Shown here piece by piece: positions 18,611 to 26,826 of a DNA stretch of 64,000 nucleotides. This stretch comes from Mycolicibacter senuensis. Its GTDB lineage: Bacteria > Actinomycetota > Actinomycetes > Mycobacteriales > Mycobacteriaceae. Positions within the stretch are counted from its first letter, which is position 1, and each line of letters begins with the position of its first letter. Where the stretch lies: assembly GCF_002101885.1 (NCBI RefSeq), contig NZ_LQPS01000020.1, positions 1 to 64,000 on the forward strand, read 5' to 3'. A model generated the notes under the pieces. The model was not told the DNA's origin. It searched no databases and saw only the letters and a program-made list of their open reading frames with translations. A program made the translations under genes and the position numbers.

Positions 18611-19354
18611 ATGGGCCTGGCCAAGCAGCTTATCGCCGTGTCGACCGCGCCGGCGCGGATTGGTCTTTCGATCGCTGACGCCGGGCTCGGGGTCGCCACG
18701 GCGGCACTCGGGCTGGCCCGCCAGAGCCTCGGCGAACCCGAGCCGCACGGGCCGGCCAACTCGATGGCGCAGATGCTGGGGCTTGAAGACGCCATCGCCC
18801 GGGCCAACCGGCTGGCCAAACTGATGGACGACGACGCTCCCCTGGGCCGCGCCCTGGCCCCGGGCGGCCCGGCCGACCGGCTGCTGGCTCCCGGGGGGCT
18901 GGTCGACCAGTTGACCGGCCCGGGAGGCGTCCTCGACCGGCTCACCGCCGAAGGCGGCGGGCTGCAGCGGGCATTACAGCCCGGCGGACTCGTCGATCAG
19001 CTGACCGACGAGGACGGATTGATCGAGCGGCTGCTGTCCGAGGACGGCCTGGCCGACCGCTTGCTGGCCGAAGGCGGGCTGATCGACAAGCTCACCGCGC
19101 GCAACGGCCCGCTCGAGCAGCTCGCCAACGTCGCCGACACGTTGAGCCGGCTCGCCCCGGGAATGGAGGCGCTGGAGCCGGCCATCGAAACCCTGCAGGA
19201 GGCGGTGATCGCGCTGACCATGGTGGTCAACCCGCTGAGCAACATCGCCGAGCGCATCCCGCTGCTGCCGCGCCGGTCCAGCCGGCGCCCGTCGCCGCCG
19301 CGGACCGTGCGCTCTCAGCGAGTGATCGACACCGACCCGCCCGACATCGGGTAA
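18611..19354 (+). CDS. Decapeptide-repeat protein beside phoP
   Basis: 247 residues. An amphipathic N-terminus (about 1-45) is followed by nine uninterrupted ten-residue repeats (residues 85-174) of the form [G/D/N]-G-x-x-[D/E/Q]-x-[L/A]-x-x-x, for example GGLVDQLTGP, DGLADRLLAE, GGLIDKLTAR. Then comes a helical segment and a basic, proline-rich tail (PLLPRRSSRRPSPP). No signal peptide or membrane helix is clear. M. tuberculosis has an unnamed gene (Rv0756c) in this position next to phoP, so it may be its counterpart. Function unknown; the repeats could form a regular solenoid or amphipathic surface. Confidence 0.78.
   Translation: MGLAKQLIAVSTAPARIGLSIADAGLGVATAALGLARQSLGEPEPHGPANSMAQMLGLEDAIARANRLAKLMDDDAPLGRALAPGGPADRLLAPGGLVDQLTGPGGVLDRLTAEGGGLQRALQPGGLVDQLTDEDGLIERLLSEDGLADRLLAEGGLIDKLTARNGPLEQLANVADTLSRLAPGMEALEPAIETLQEAVIALTMVVNPLSNIAERIPLLPRRSSRRPSPPRTVRSQRVIDTDPPDIG
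18863..19132 (+). repeat. Nine 30-bp in-frame repeats (decapeptide array)
   Basis: Nine consecutive 30-base units encode the ten-residue repeat of the preceding gene. The protein period is exact although the DNA units have diverged, so the repeat is old and under selection at the protein level. Confidence 0.75.
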
Positions 19355-19358
19355 AGCC

Positions 19359-19670
19359 CTAGTACGACCGGCCAGCGGCGTACCGCTGTCGCCGGTAATA
19401 GCGCCCCCTGCCGCGATTCCTCGCCTTGTACGTTGGCATGCCGTTCCACTTGCGCTCGATACCGCAGATCGCACAGCAACCGTGCTGCTGCTCCTCGAGG
19501 TAGTCCCGGACGTAGTTGCCCAGGTACGACGTGCGACCACAGATTCCGGTGTCGAGCCAGGCCGCCAAGAGCAAGCGTCGTTGATGTGCCTGTTGGCATG
19601 CGTTGCTGCAGAACACTCTTAGCCGACGTCCTTCGAAATCGGCTCCGCAGCCAAGACAGGTCACTGTCAC
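19359..19670 (-). pseudogene. HNH endonuclease with its catalytic core deleted
   Basis: 103 codons from GTG 19670. The N-terminus is an intact zinc finger (CLGCGADFEGRR then FCSNACQQAHQR). The next part, HGCCAICGIERKWNGMP, is the start of the HNH module of phage-type endonucleases. It jumps directly to TYKARNRGRGRYYRRQRY, which in full proteins is the extreme C-terminus. The intervening DHxxG...N...H and second Cys pair are missing, by an in-frame deletion. It begins 33 bases after the 3' end of tRNA-Thr, a common integration point, so it is probably the remnant of an integrated element. Confidence 0.65.
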
Positions 19671-19703
19671 AAGACGGACGCTATCCGCCGGTACCGACAG
19701 GAA

Positions 19704-19779
19704 TGGAGCCGCGTGAGAGACTCGAACTCTCGACATCCGCTTTACAAGAGCGACGCTCTACCAACTGAGCTAACGCGGC
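19704..19779 (-). tRNA. tRNA-Thr (anticodon TGT)
   Basis: 76 bases including an encoded CCA. The acceptor arms GCCGCGT and ACGCGGC pair; D-arm AGCTCAGTTGGTAGAGC; anticodon loop CTTGTAA with TGT; T-arm GAGAGTTCGAGTCTCTC. Anticodon UGU reads ACA and other threonine codons. Confidence 0.96.
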
Positions 19780-19860
19780 CGGGGCCGGCTCGATGAGCCA
19801 TGGCGATTGTACGACGGGCCGGCGCCGCTCCTGCTTTGGCCACGGTAGAACCGCGACTGC

Positions 19861-20721
19861 CTAGTCGCGGGTCAGGTACTCCAACACCACCCGAGTGAAG
19901 GCATCCTTGGCCTCGATCATGGCCCAGTGCCCGCAGTTGGGGAACACGTGGAACTCCGCGTTGGGAATGGTCCGCATCGGGATCAGCGCCATGTCCAGCG
20001 GGCTGACCCGGTCGTCGCGGCCCCAGGTGACCAGCGTCGGCGCCTTGACCCGGTGCATCATCGCCCACGGCAGCGGGCCCTTGGAGGCCTGCATCATCTT
20101 CACCATGTTGGTGAAGGCTTCCTTGCCGTACATCCGCCGGGCGCCGGCCAGCGTCTCGGGGTCGGTCGCCAGCTTCCAGCGCTCCTCGATGAGCTCCTCG
20201 GTGATCACCTTCGGGTCGTAGACCATCGACTCCAGCCAGCGAATGAGGCTCTCCCGGCTGGGGTTGTCGGTGAATTCCTGCAGCAGCCGGATGCCCTCGG
20301 CCGGCCCGGGGGTGAGCAGGTTGGTGCCGATGCCGCCGATGGTCACCAGCTTGCGCACCTTCTCCGGGCTGTTGATGGCGTAGTTGATGCCGACGCCGCC
20401 ACCCATCGAGTTGCCGACGATGCTGAACTGGTCCAGGCCCAGCGCGTCGGCGAACTGCCCGACCGCGCCGAAGGCCGACACCATCGGGTGCCCGCCGAAG
20501 TCGTCGCTGACCCCGAACCCGGGGAATTCCAGCACGAGGCAGCGGAAGTGCTCGGCGAAAGCCGGCAGCACCCCGCGGTAGTTGCGCCACCCGGTGACGC
20601 CCGGTCCGGAGCCGTGCAGCAGCAGCAATGTCGGGCCGTCACCGGCCTCGTGGTAGCGCAGCACCCCTTGCTCGATGGTGACCTCGCGCACGGTCTCGTC
20701 GTGGCTCAGCTCTGCCGGCAT
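19861..20721 (-). CDS. Alpha/beta hydrolase of the meta-cleavage-product hydrolase type
   Basis: 286 residues. HGSGPGVTGWRNY forms the oxyanion region, the nucleophile elbow is GNSMGGG, an acid lies in WGRDDRVSP, and the catalytic His is in NCGHWAMIE. This layout matches HsaD/BphD-type C-C bond hydrolases that cleave ring-opened aromatic products. ATG 20721 has AGGAGAG close upstream. It follows two SDRs on the same strand whose promoter carries a KstR operator, so steroid-ring or related degradation is likely. It is not next to hsaA-C here, so it may be a paralogue. Confidence 0.78.
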   Translation of the reverse strand: MPAELSHDETVREVTIEQGVLRYHEAGDGPTLLLLHGSGPGVTGWRNYRGVLPAFAEHFRCLVLEFPGFGVSDDFGGHPMVSAFGAVGQFADALGLDQFSIVGNSMGGGVGINYAINSPEKVRKLVTIGGIGTNLLTPGPAEGIRLLQEFTDNPSRESLIRWLESMVYDPKVITEELIEERWKLATDPETLAGARRMYGKEAFTNMVKMMQASKGPLPWAMMHRVKAPTLVTWGRDDRVSPLDMALIPMRTIPNAEFHVFPNCGHWAMIEAKDAFTRVVLEYLTRD

Positions 20722-20776
20722 TTCTCTCCTCAAGATCTCTCGAAGTCTTCAGACACGCTAACGCGAACGGCGCCGG

Positions 20777-21637
20777 TCAATGCGCCGGGGGAGCCGCACC
20801 GCGGAACGCCCGGAACCGCACCAGGTAGCGCGGTAGCCGCGACAATCCGACGCTGCGCGGCCAGTCGTCAGCCCGGAAGTAGGCGTCCGAACCGCCGTCG
20901 ACAAAGATCACGCTGCCGCAGAGGAATTCGGCGGCATCGGAGAGCATGAACAGCATCCAGTCGGCCAGCTGGCCGGGATCGCCGAAGCCGCCGACCGGTA
21001 CCGGAAAGCTGCGGACCGCGGTCTCCTGCCTGGGGGAGGCGAGCTGCTTCTCCAGCAGCGGCGTCATGATCGCCCCCGGCGCCAGGGCGTTGAGCCGAAT
21101 CCCCGCCCCCGCCCACGGCGGCTCGACGGCCCGTCGGCGCACCCAGTGCGACACCGCGATCTTGGAGGCCGCGTAGGCGAACGACGGCGCGCCCGGCCCG
21201 AGCAGTCGCAGCCGGCGCATCGCCTTGGCCGCTTTCCCCGCCAACAGTGCCCGCACCGCCGATCGCGGCACCGCCGGCACCGTGGTCGTCGAATTGCTGG
21301 CGACGACCACCACTTTGGCGGCGCCGGATGCGGCCAGCGCCGGGCGCCATGCCTCCAGTAGCTCGACGACACCGAAATAGTTGACCTGCAGGATCAGCCG
21401 TGTCGCGCCCGGGGTGGGCCCGACGCCGGCGGCCAGCACCGCACCGTCCAAGCGACCCCCGCACAACGCGAGCACTTGCTCCCCCGCCGCTGCTCGTCCC
21501 TCGGGGCCGGACAGGTCGGCGATGACCTCGGCATCGCGCAAGTCGACGCCGATCACGGTGTGCCCGGCCGCGCGCAGCTTCGCCGCGGCCTGCTGCCCCA
21601 TACCGGATGCCGAGCCGGTGACCGCGTAGACGCCCAC
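20777..21637 (-). CDS. Short-chain dehydrogenase/reductase
   Basis: 286-residue SDR with TGSASGMG at the very N-terminus, catalytic region VVASNSTTT, YAASK, and a C-terminal VIFVDGGSDA. A shortened segment follows the first strand (LRDAEVIADLSG) and there is a basic C-terminal extension (LRYLVRFR region). This resembles 3-alpha-hydroxysteroid dehydrogenase-like SDRs, but the substrate is unproven. It is two bases downstream of the next SDR gene, hence cotranscribed. Confidence 0.77.
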   Translation of the reverse strand: MGVYAVTGSASGMGQQAAAKLRAAGHTVIGVDLRDAEVIADLSGPEGRAAAGEQVLALCGGRLDGAVLAAGVGPTPGATRLILQVNYFGVVELLEAWRPALAASGAAKVVVVASNSTTTVPAVPRSAVRALLAGKAAKAMRRLRLLGPGAPSFAYAASKIAVSHWVRRRAVEPPWAGAGIRLNALAPGAIMTPLLEKQLASPRQETAVRSFPVPVGGFGDPGQLADWMLFMLSDAAEFLCGSVIFVDGGSDAYFRADDWPRSVGLSRLPRYLVRFRAFRGAAPPAH

Positions 21638-21639
21638 GG

Positions 21640-22467
21640 CTATTCCCCCACCACGCCCCGCAGGCCGTCGGCGCCGAACGCCGGTTCCAGCATCGCCGTG
21701 AAGTCCGGGCCGCGGCGCAGCATCTGCCCGCCGTCGACGTTGATGACCTGGCCGGTGATATAACCGGCGGCGTCGCTGAGCAAGAACAGCGCCAGGTCCG
21801 CGACGTCGTCGACCTCACCGACCCGCGGCAGCGGAGTGCTGACCCGGTAGTCCTCGGAGAGTGCCGGTGTATCGAGGACCACCGACACCAGTTCGGTGCG
21901 GGTGAGGCCGGGGCGGATGCTGTTGACCCGCACCCAGGAGGCACCCAGTTCGTCGGCGGCCAGCTGCATCAGGTGATCCAGCGCCGACTTGGTGGGGCCG
22001 TAGGCGCCGAACCAGCGGTGGGTGTTGCTTGCCGCGATCGAGGAGATCCCGACGAACGAACCACCGCCGCCACGTACCAGCGCCCGGCCGGCGTGCTTGA
22101 GCACGTACATGGCGCCGTTGATGTTGAGGTCGACGGTGCGCCGCCACGCCTCGGAGTCGATCTGGGTGATCGGCCCGATGGTCTCCGAACCCCCGGCGCA
22201 GTGCACCACCCCGTGCAGCCGGCCACTCGTGCTCGCAGCGGCGTCGACGGCGGCGATCACACTGTCTTCGTCGGTGACGTCGGCGGCCTGGTGGCGCACC
22301 CCGATCTCGTCGGCCACCGCCGCCAGCCGCTCGGCATTGCGGCCGACGATCAGGACGTCGGCTCCCGCGGCGGACAGCGCAGCCGCCACCGCCTTGCCGA
22401 TACCGCTACCACCACCGGTGACCAGGTAACTGCGGCCATCGAACGAAATCCGCGACGAAAGTGTCAC
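21640..22467 (-). CDS. Short-chain dehydrogenase/reductase, first gene of a KstR-type unit
   Basis: 275-residue classical SDR: TGGGSGIG, catalytic Ser in GISSIAAS, YGPTK, and GQVINVDGGQ. It leads the leftward unit SDR-SDR-hydrolase. A perfect KstR-type operator (22488-22501) is 20 bases upstream of its start, so induction by sterol-CoA metabolites is predicted. The exact reaction is not identifiable. Confidence 0.82.
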   Translation of the reverse strand: MTLSSRISFDGRSYLVTGGGSGIGKAVAAALSAAGADVLIVGRNAERLAAVADEIGVRHQAADVTDEDSVIAAVDAAASTSGRLHGVVHCAGGSETIGPITQIDSEAWRRTVDLNINGAMYVLKHAGRALVRGGGGSFVGISSIAASNTHRWFGAYGPTKSALDHLMQLAADELGASWVRVNSIRPGLTRTELVSVVLDTPALSEDYRVSTPLPRVGEVDDVADLALFLLSDAAGYITGQVINVDGGQMLRRGPDFTAMLEPAFGADGLRGVVGE

Positions 22468-22487
22468 ACCGACCCCTCACACCAAAC

Positions 22488-22501
22488 TGGAACATGTTCT
22501 A
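22488..22501. promoter_or_regulatory. KstR operator (TGGAACATGTTCTA)
   Basis: Exact match to the KstR consensus TnnAACnnGTTnnA, located between divergently placed gene ends and just upstream of the SDR start at 22467. Confidence 0.8.
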
Positions 22502-22531
22502 CCCATCGAACCATGCTGGCCGGAGCGGCGG

Positions 22532-23452
22532 CTACGGCTGGTCGCGACGAGCCAGGTCGGTGGCCTTGGCGGTGCGCCAGTCCGGTACCTCCGGAGGCAG
22601 CGCGACCGGGAACTTGTTGTCGTTATGTGCCGACCAGTGCGCGTGGCCCAGCTCGTGGATGTGGAACCCGTGCCGCAGTGCCTCGGCGAATCCCATGGCG
22701 TCGGCGGCGGCGTTCACCGAGTCCTTGATCAGCAGCGCGGCCATCGTCGGCAGTTGGGCGATCCGGCGGGCGAACTCGTAGGTCTTATCGGCCAGCTCGT
22801 CGAGGGCGAACACCTTGGAGACCATGCCCAGCCGGTAGGCCTCGTCGGCGTCCAGCGAGTCCCCGGTCAGCAGCAGCTCCTTGGCCTTGCGCGGGCCGAA
22901 TTCCCAGGGATGGGCATAGTATTCGACGCCCGGCATGCCCAGGCGCACCCCGACCACGTCGGAGAACCGGGCATTGTCGGCCGCGACGATCAGATCGCAC
23001 GCCCAGATCAACATCAGCCCGGCGGAGATGGCATTGCCCTGCACCTGCGCGATGGTGATCTTGCGCAGGTCCCGCCAGCGGCAGGTGTTGGAGAAGTAGT
23101 AGTGCCACTCCTGCAGGTAGGTCTTCTCCACGACCGATTCCCGGGTGCCGCCGTCGCGGCGGAAACTCGGGTGCTGGCCCGGTCCGTCCCGGCGTTCGGC
23201 CAGGGCCGCCTCCGAGCCCAGGTCGTGGCCGGCGGAGAAGTTCTCACCGCGCGCCGCCAGGATCACCACCCGCACGGTGTCGTCGGCCTCGGCCCGGCCG
23301 AACGCTTCATCGAGCTGCACCAGCAGGGTGCGGTTCTGCGCGTTGTGGGCCTCCGGGCGGTTCAGCCAGATCCGGGCGATACGCCCCTCGTCGAGGATTT
23401 CATAGTCGACCAGATCGCCGGCTTGCCCTGATGTGGTCTCCGATGTCGCCAC
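22532..23452 (-). CDS. Enoyl-CoA hydratase/isomerase family protein
   Basis: 306 residues from GTG 23452 (GGAGG four bases upstream). The oxyanion segments are FSAGHDLGSE and QGNAISAGLM. A long insertion (about residues 75-125, including RRDGPGQHPSFRRDG) separates the halves, and the C-terminal part is longer than in standard crotonases. This shape is seen in some actinobacterial crotonases of unknown substrate. The next gene rightwards is divergent. Confidence 0.78.
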   Translation of the reverse strand: MATSETTSGQAGDLVDYEILDEGRIARIWLNRPEAHNAQNRTLLVQLDEAFGRAEADDTVRVVILAARGENFSAGHDLGSEAALAERRDGPGQHPSFRRDGGTRESVVEKTYLQEWHYYFSNTCRWRDLRKITIAQVQGNAISAGLMLIWACDLIVAADNARFSDVVGVRLGMPGVEYYAHPWEFGPRKAKELLLTGDSLDADEAYRLGMVSKVFALDELADKTYEFARRIAQLPTMAALLIKDSVNAAADAMGFAEALRHGFHIHELGHAHWSAHNDNKFPVALPPEVPDWRTAKATDLARRDQP

Positions 23453-23516
23453 TGGACCTCCACCCTGGTTGTCGTCCGCCTCACAGGTTACGGCGCACTT
23501 CGCTAGAGTCGACTCC

Positions 23517-23690
23517 ATGCCTGCTAAATCCGAACACGCCGACATCGATGACGTGGAACCGCTGGCCGACAGCACCGAACGCCAAGCCCGACGAGTCGTG
23601 GCCGCCTACGCCGAGGATGCCGACGAGTGCCGGGTATTCCTGTCCATGCTGGGGATCGGTCCGGCGAATACCGAGAAACCCGGGGCGTAG
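23517..23690 (+). CDS. Small conserved protein upstream of otsA (Rv3489-type)
   Basis: 57 residues, acidic and helical (EHADIDDVEPLADSTERQAR then VVAAYAEDADECRVFLSMLG). TAGAGT (23504-23509) seven bases before ATG 23517 indicates a leaderless transcript. Its stop is immediately followed by the otsA ATG, so the two are cotranscribed. M. tuberculosis has a similar-sized gene just before otsA. Function unknown. Confidence 0.72.
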   Translation: MPAKSEHADIDDVEPLADSTERQARRVVAAYAEDADECRVFLSMLGIGPANTEKPGA

Positions 23691-25118
23691 ATGCCGGGGT
23701 CGGGGGGCCAGGCCGATTTCGTCGTGGTGGCCAACCGGCTGCCGATCGACATCGAGGTACTGTCCGACGGCACGACGGCCTACAAGCGCAGCCCCGGCGG
23801 CTTGGTCACCGCGCTGGAGCCGCTGCTGCGCAAGCGCCGCGGCGCCTGGGTGGGCTGGCCGGGCAGTCCGGACGGCCCCGAGGAGCCGATCGACATCGAG
23901 GATCTGCGGCTGCACCCGGTCGCACTGAGCGCCACCGACATCGCGGACTACTACGAGGGATTCTCCAACGCGACGCTGTGGCCGCTCTACCACGACGTGA
24001 TCGTCAAGCCGATCTACCACCGGCAGTGGTGGGATCGCTACGTCGACGTCAACCGCCGGTTCGCCGAGGCCACGTCCCAGGCCGCCGGCCCGGGCGCGAC
24101 GGTGTGGGTCCAGGACTATCAGCTGCAACTGGTGCCCAAGATGCTGCGGAGCCTGCGACCGGACCTGACCATCGGCTTTTTCCTGCACATCCCGTTCCCG
24201 CCGGTGGAGCTGTTCATGCAGCTGCCGTGGCGCAAGGAGATCATCGACGGCCTGCTCGGCGCCGACCTGGTCGGTTTCCACCTGCCCGGCGGCGCACAGA
24301 ACTTCCTGTTCCTGTCCCGCAACCTGACCGGCGCGGCCACCTCACGCGGCGCGGTGGGGGTACGCGGCCGGTTCGGCGAGGTGAGTCTGGCCGACCGCAC
24401 CGTGCGCGTCGGCGCCTTCCCGATCTCCATCGACTCCGGCGAGCTCGACCACAAGGCGCGCGAGCGGGCAATCCGGCGGCGCGCCAAGGAGATCCGGGCC
24501 GAATTGGGTCACCCGCGCAAGGTCCTGCTCGGCGTGGACCGGCTGGACTACACCAAGGGGATCGACGTCCGGCTCAAGGCGTTCAACGAGCTGCTCGCCG
24601 AGGGCCGCGCCAAGCGTGACGACACGGTGCTCGTGCAGTTGGCGACGCCCAGCCGGGAACGGGTGGAGAGTTACCAGATCCTGCGCGAGGACATCGAACG
24701 CCAGGTCGGTCACATCAACGGCGAGTACAGCGAGGTCGGCCACCCGGTGGTGCACTACCTGCACCGCCCGGTCCCGCGCGACGAGCTGATCGCGTTCTTC
24801 GCGGCAAGCGACGTCATGCTGGTCACCCCGCTGCGCGACGGGATGAATCTGGTCGCCAAGGAGTACGTGGCCTGCCGCAGCGACCTGGGCGGCGCCCTCG
24901 TATTGAGTGAATTCACTGGTGCCGCAGCCGAATTGAAGCAGGCCTACCTGGTCAACCCGCACGATCTGGAGGGCGTCAAGGATGCCATCGAGGCGGCGAT
25001 CAACCAGACCCCTGAAGATGGCCGCCGACGTATGCGTGCGCTGCGCCGCCAGGTGCTGACCCACGACGTCGACCGCTGGGCCCGATCCTTCCTGGACTCG
25101 CTCGCCGAAACCGGGTGA
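23691..25118 (+). CDS. otsA: Trehalose-6-phosphate synthase OtsA
   Basis: 475-residue GT20 glycosyltransferase that joins glucose from a nucleotide sugar to glucose-6-phosphate. The conserved blocks are [52 protein letters not shown] and [11 protein letters not shown]. Trehalose is needed for mycolate transport and stress resistance. It begins directly after the small gene and converges with the secreted-protein gene at 25120. Confidence 0.95.
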   Translation: MPGSGGQADFVVVANRLPIDIEVLSDGTTAYKRSPGGLVTALEPLLRKRRGAWVGWPGSPDGPEEPIDIEDLRLHPVALSATDIADYYEGFSNATLWPLYHDVIVKPIYHRQWWDRYVDVNRRFAEATSQAAGPGATVWVQDYQLQLVPKMLRSLRPDLTIGFFLHIPFPPVELFMQLPWRKEIIDGLLGADLVGFHLPGGAQNFLFLSRNLTGAATSRGAVGVRGRFGEVSLADRTVRVGAFPISIDSGELDHKARERAIRRRAKEIRAELGHPRKVLLGVDRLDYTKGIDVRLKAFNELLAEGRAKRDDTVLVQLATPSRERVESYQILREDIERQVGHINGEYSEVGHPVVHYLHRPVPRDELIAFFAASDVMLVTPLRDGMNLVAKEYVACRSDLGGALVLSEFTGAAAELKQAYLVNPHDLEGVKDAIEAAINQTPEDGRRRMRALRRQVLTHDVDRWARSFLDSLAETG

Positions 25119-25119
25119 C

Positions 25120-25659
25120 TCAGCTACACAGATGCTGCGGGTTGTCCTGGCAGGTCAGCGGGTAGCGGACCACCGGGTTGGGCAGCGGCGACACGAACGT
25201 CAGTGTGAACGGGTGCTTTTCGAGCCCGGGCTGCCAGCCGCAGACCGCATTGTGCGACTGGGTGTAGGTGCCGCGCAACGAGGTGTCGAACTGGTACATC
25301 TCTTCGCTGCCGGCGGTGCTGCCGTCGGGGCATCGGGTACCGGCGAGCAGCGGGGTGTGGTAGGACCACTGGCCGTTGGACAACCGGTAGGAGCCGGCTT
25401 GCCCCGGCGGGCCGTTGCTTTCGATCTGCAGTCGGCAACCGATCGCCAGGTTCAGCGGCACCCGGCCGTCACCCACCGTAGGAACACACAGCGGGTAGAT
25501 CTTCCACGTCGCCGTGGTGCCGCCGCCGTTGTAGGTGTAGATACCCTCTAGGGTGCCCTCCGGCAAGGCGTCGTCGTCCGCGCCGGCTTCGACGGCCAGC
25601 CCCGCGCTCGCCGCCATCGCGATACCGAACGCGGCCAGACCGCGAATGAGCTTCCTCAT
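25120..25659 (-). CDS. Secreted protein between otsA and mam4B
   Basis: 179 residues with a Sec signal peptide (MRKLIRGLAAFGIAMAASAG, cleavage near residue 27-28 before DDD). The mature part has six cysteines and the pattern GTxEGIYTYNGGGTTATWKIYP, a beta-rich exported fold found in mycobacteria. It lies between otsA and the mam4 genes, near where Rv3491 sits in M. tuberculosis, but I do not claim orthology. No catalytic motif is seen. Confidence 0.75.
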   Translation of the reverse strand: MRKLIRGLAAFGIAMAASAGLAVEAGADDDALPEGTLEGIYTYNGGGTTATWKIYPLCVPTVGDGRVPLNLAIGCRLQIESNGPPGQAGSYRLSNGQWSYHTPLLAGTRCPDGSTAGSEEMYQFDTSLRGTYTQSHNAVCGWQPGLEKHPFTLTFVSPLPNPVVRYPLTCQDNPQHLCS

Positions 25660-25675
25660 AGCCCAATCCTCTCAG

Positions 25676-26164
25676 CTAGATCGGCGCGATATTGCTGATC
25701 AGCCACTTGCTGTCGACCTTGCGGAAGTCGACCCGCAGGCGACTGCCCTCGTAGAACTTCTCCTTGGACTTGCCCGTAACGGTGCGGTTGACGAAAACCA
25801 GCACCGAACCGGTGGTCCGCTTGGCGTCCAGCGCGCCCACGCCGACGACGTCGACCTGGTTCACCAACTGCTTCTCCCGGGCCTGCGGGATGATCTCGTT
25901 GACGGCGCGGGCCTCGAACTCACGGCGGTAGTCGCCGGTGAACATCGGATAGGTCTCGGTCAGGCTGCGTTCCACGGTCGTGTAGTCATAGCCGAGCACT
26001 TTGGGGATCTCGTCGGCGGTCAGCTTGGCCAACTCGGTGCGGGCCACTTGCTCCCCCCGCGTCTCGACCCGGCTCCAGTACAGCGATCCCGCCGTGGCGC
26101 CCAGGCCGACGAACACTCCGAGCAGGACCACCAGGATCACCAGCCCCGACCACCGCCGGTTCAT
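25676..26164 (-). CDS. mam4B: Mce-associated membrane protein Mam4B (Rv3492c-type)
   Basis: 162 residues. A single N-terminal membrane helix (about residues 7-30) is followed by an extracytoplasmic NTF2-like domain (KVDSKWLISNIAPI at the end). Mam proteins stabilise or assemble Mce complexes. ATG 26164 overlaps the mam4A stop (ATGA). Last gene of the mce4 operon. Confidence 0.85.
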   Translation of the reverse strand: MNRRWSGLVILVVLLGVFVGLGATAGSLYWSRVETRGEQVARTELAKLTADEIPKVLGYDYTTVERSLTETYPMFTGDYRREFEARAVNEIIPQAREKQLVNQVDVVGVGALDAKRTTGSVLVFVNRTVTGKSKEKFYEGSRLRVDFRKVDSKWLISNIAPI

Positions 26165-26826
26165 CGACTGCCGTCCGGCCACTTGAGGTCATAGGCGGTC
26201 ATGTTGCCGGCGTCGTCTTCGTGCACGATGATCCGCAGCGCGTACGGCTGCGACGGCTTGTTGACACCGTCGGCATCGGTGGCGGTCGCGCGCATTGCGA
26301 TCAGGACCGAGGCGTTGCCGGCCACATCGTCGGTGTTCTCCAGCGCTGCGGCGTTGATCACCGCCTCCGAGCTGTGTTTGGTCTCCCGCAGCAGCGCCTT
26401 GAGGTTGTCGGTGTTGCCGGCCATGGTGTCGCGCAGTGGGCCGCTGGTGCCGGCCACGAAGCGGTCCACCTGCTCGTTGATGGTGTCGGGCGTGTAGGTG
26501 TACATGTTCAGCACGGTCTGGACCGCGGTGTCGACGAAGCGCTGGTCACGACTCTCGGCCGCGGCGGCGTGCCGGTGTTGCACCAGCAGCACGGCGACCA
26601 GGCTGCCCAGCACGACACTCACCACCAGGGCGGCGGCAGCCGCGACGACGGCGGCCTGGCGCGCGTTGGGCTGGCGCCGCGGCGGTGGGCCGGTGGGCCG
26701 GACCGCCCGCACAGCGGCCCGACTCGGGGTCGGAATGGCGGTCGTGGCGACTTCGGCGGCATCACCGGCCGGGCCGGCGGCCCGCGAGGCCCGGCGACGA
26801 GCCCGGGTCTCCTCCGGACCGGTCAC
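26161..26826 (-). CDS. mam4A: Mce-associated membrane protein Mam4A (Rv3493c-type)
   Basis: 221 residues: a basic, alanine/proline-rich cytoplasmic segment (1-60), one membrane helix (about 63-87) and an extracytoplasmic helical/NTF2-like domain. GTG 26826 overlaps the mce4F stop (GTGA), which fixes the start and shows translational coupling. Partner of Mam4B and the Mce4 complex. Confidence 0.83.
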   Translation of the reverse strand: MTGPEETRARRRASRAAGPAGDAAEVATTAIPTPSRAAVRAVRPTGPPPRRQPNARQAAVVAAAAALVVSVVLGSLVAVLLVQHRHAAAAESRDQRFVDTAVQTVLNMYTYTPDTINEQVDRFVAGTSGPLRDTMAGNTDNLKALLRETKHSSEAVINAAALENTDDVAGNASVLIAMRATATDADGVNKPSQPYALRIIVHEDDAGNMTAYDLKWPDGSR

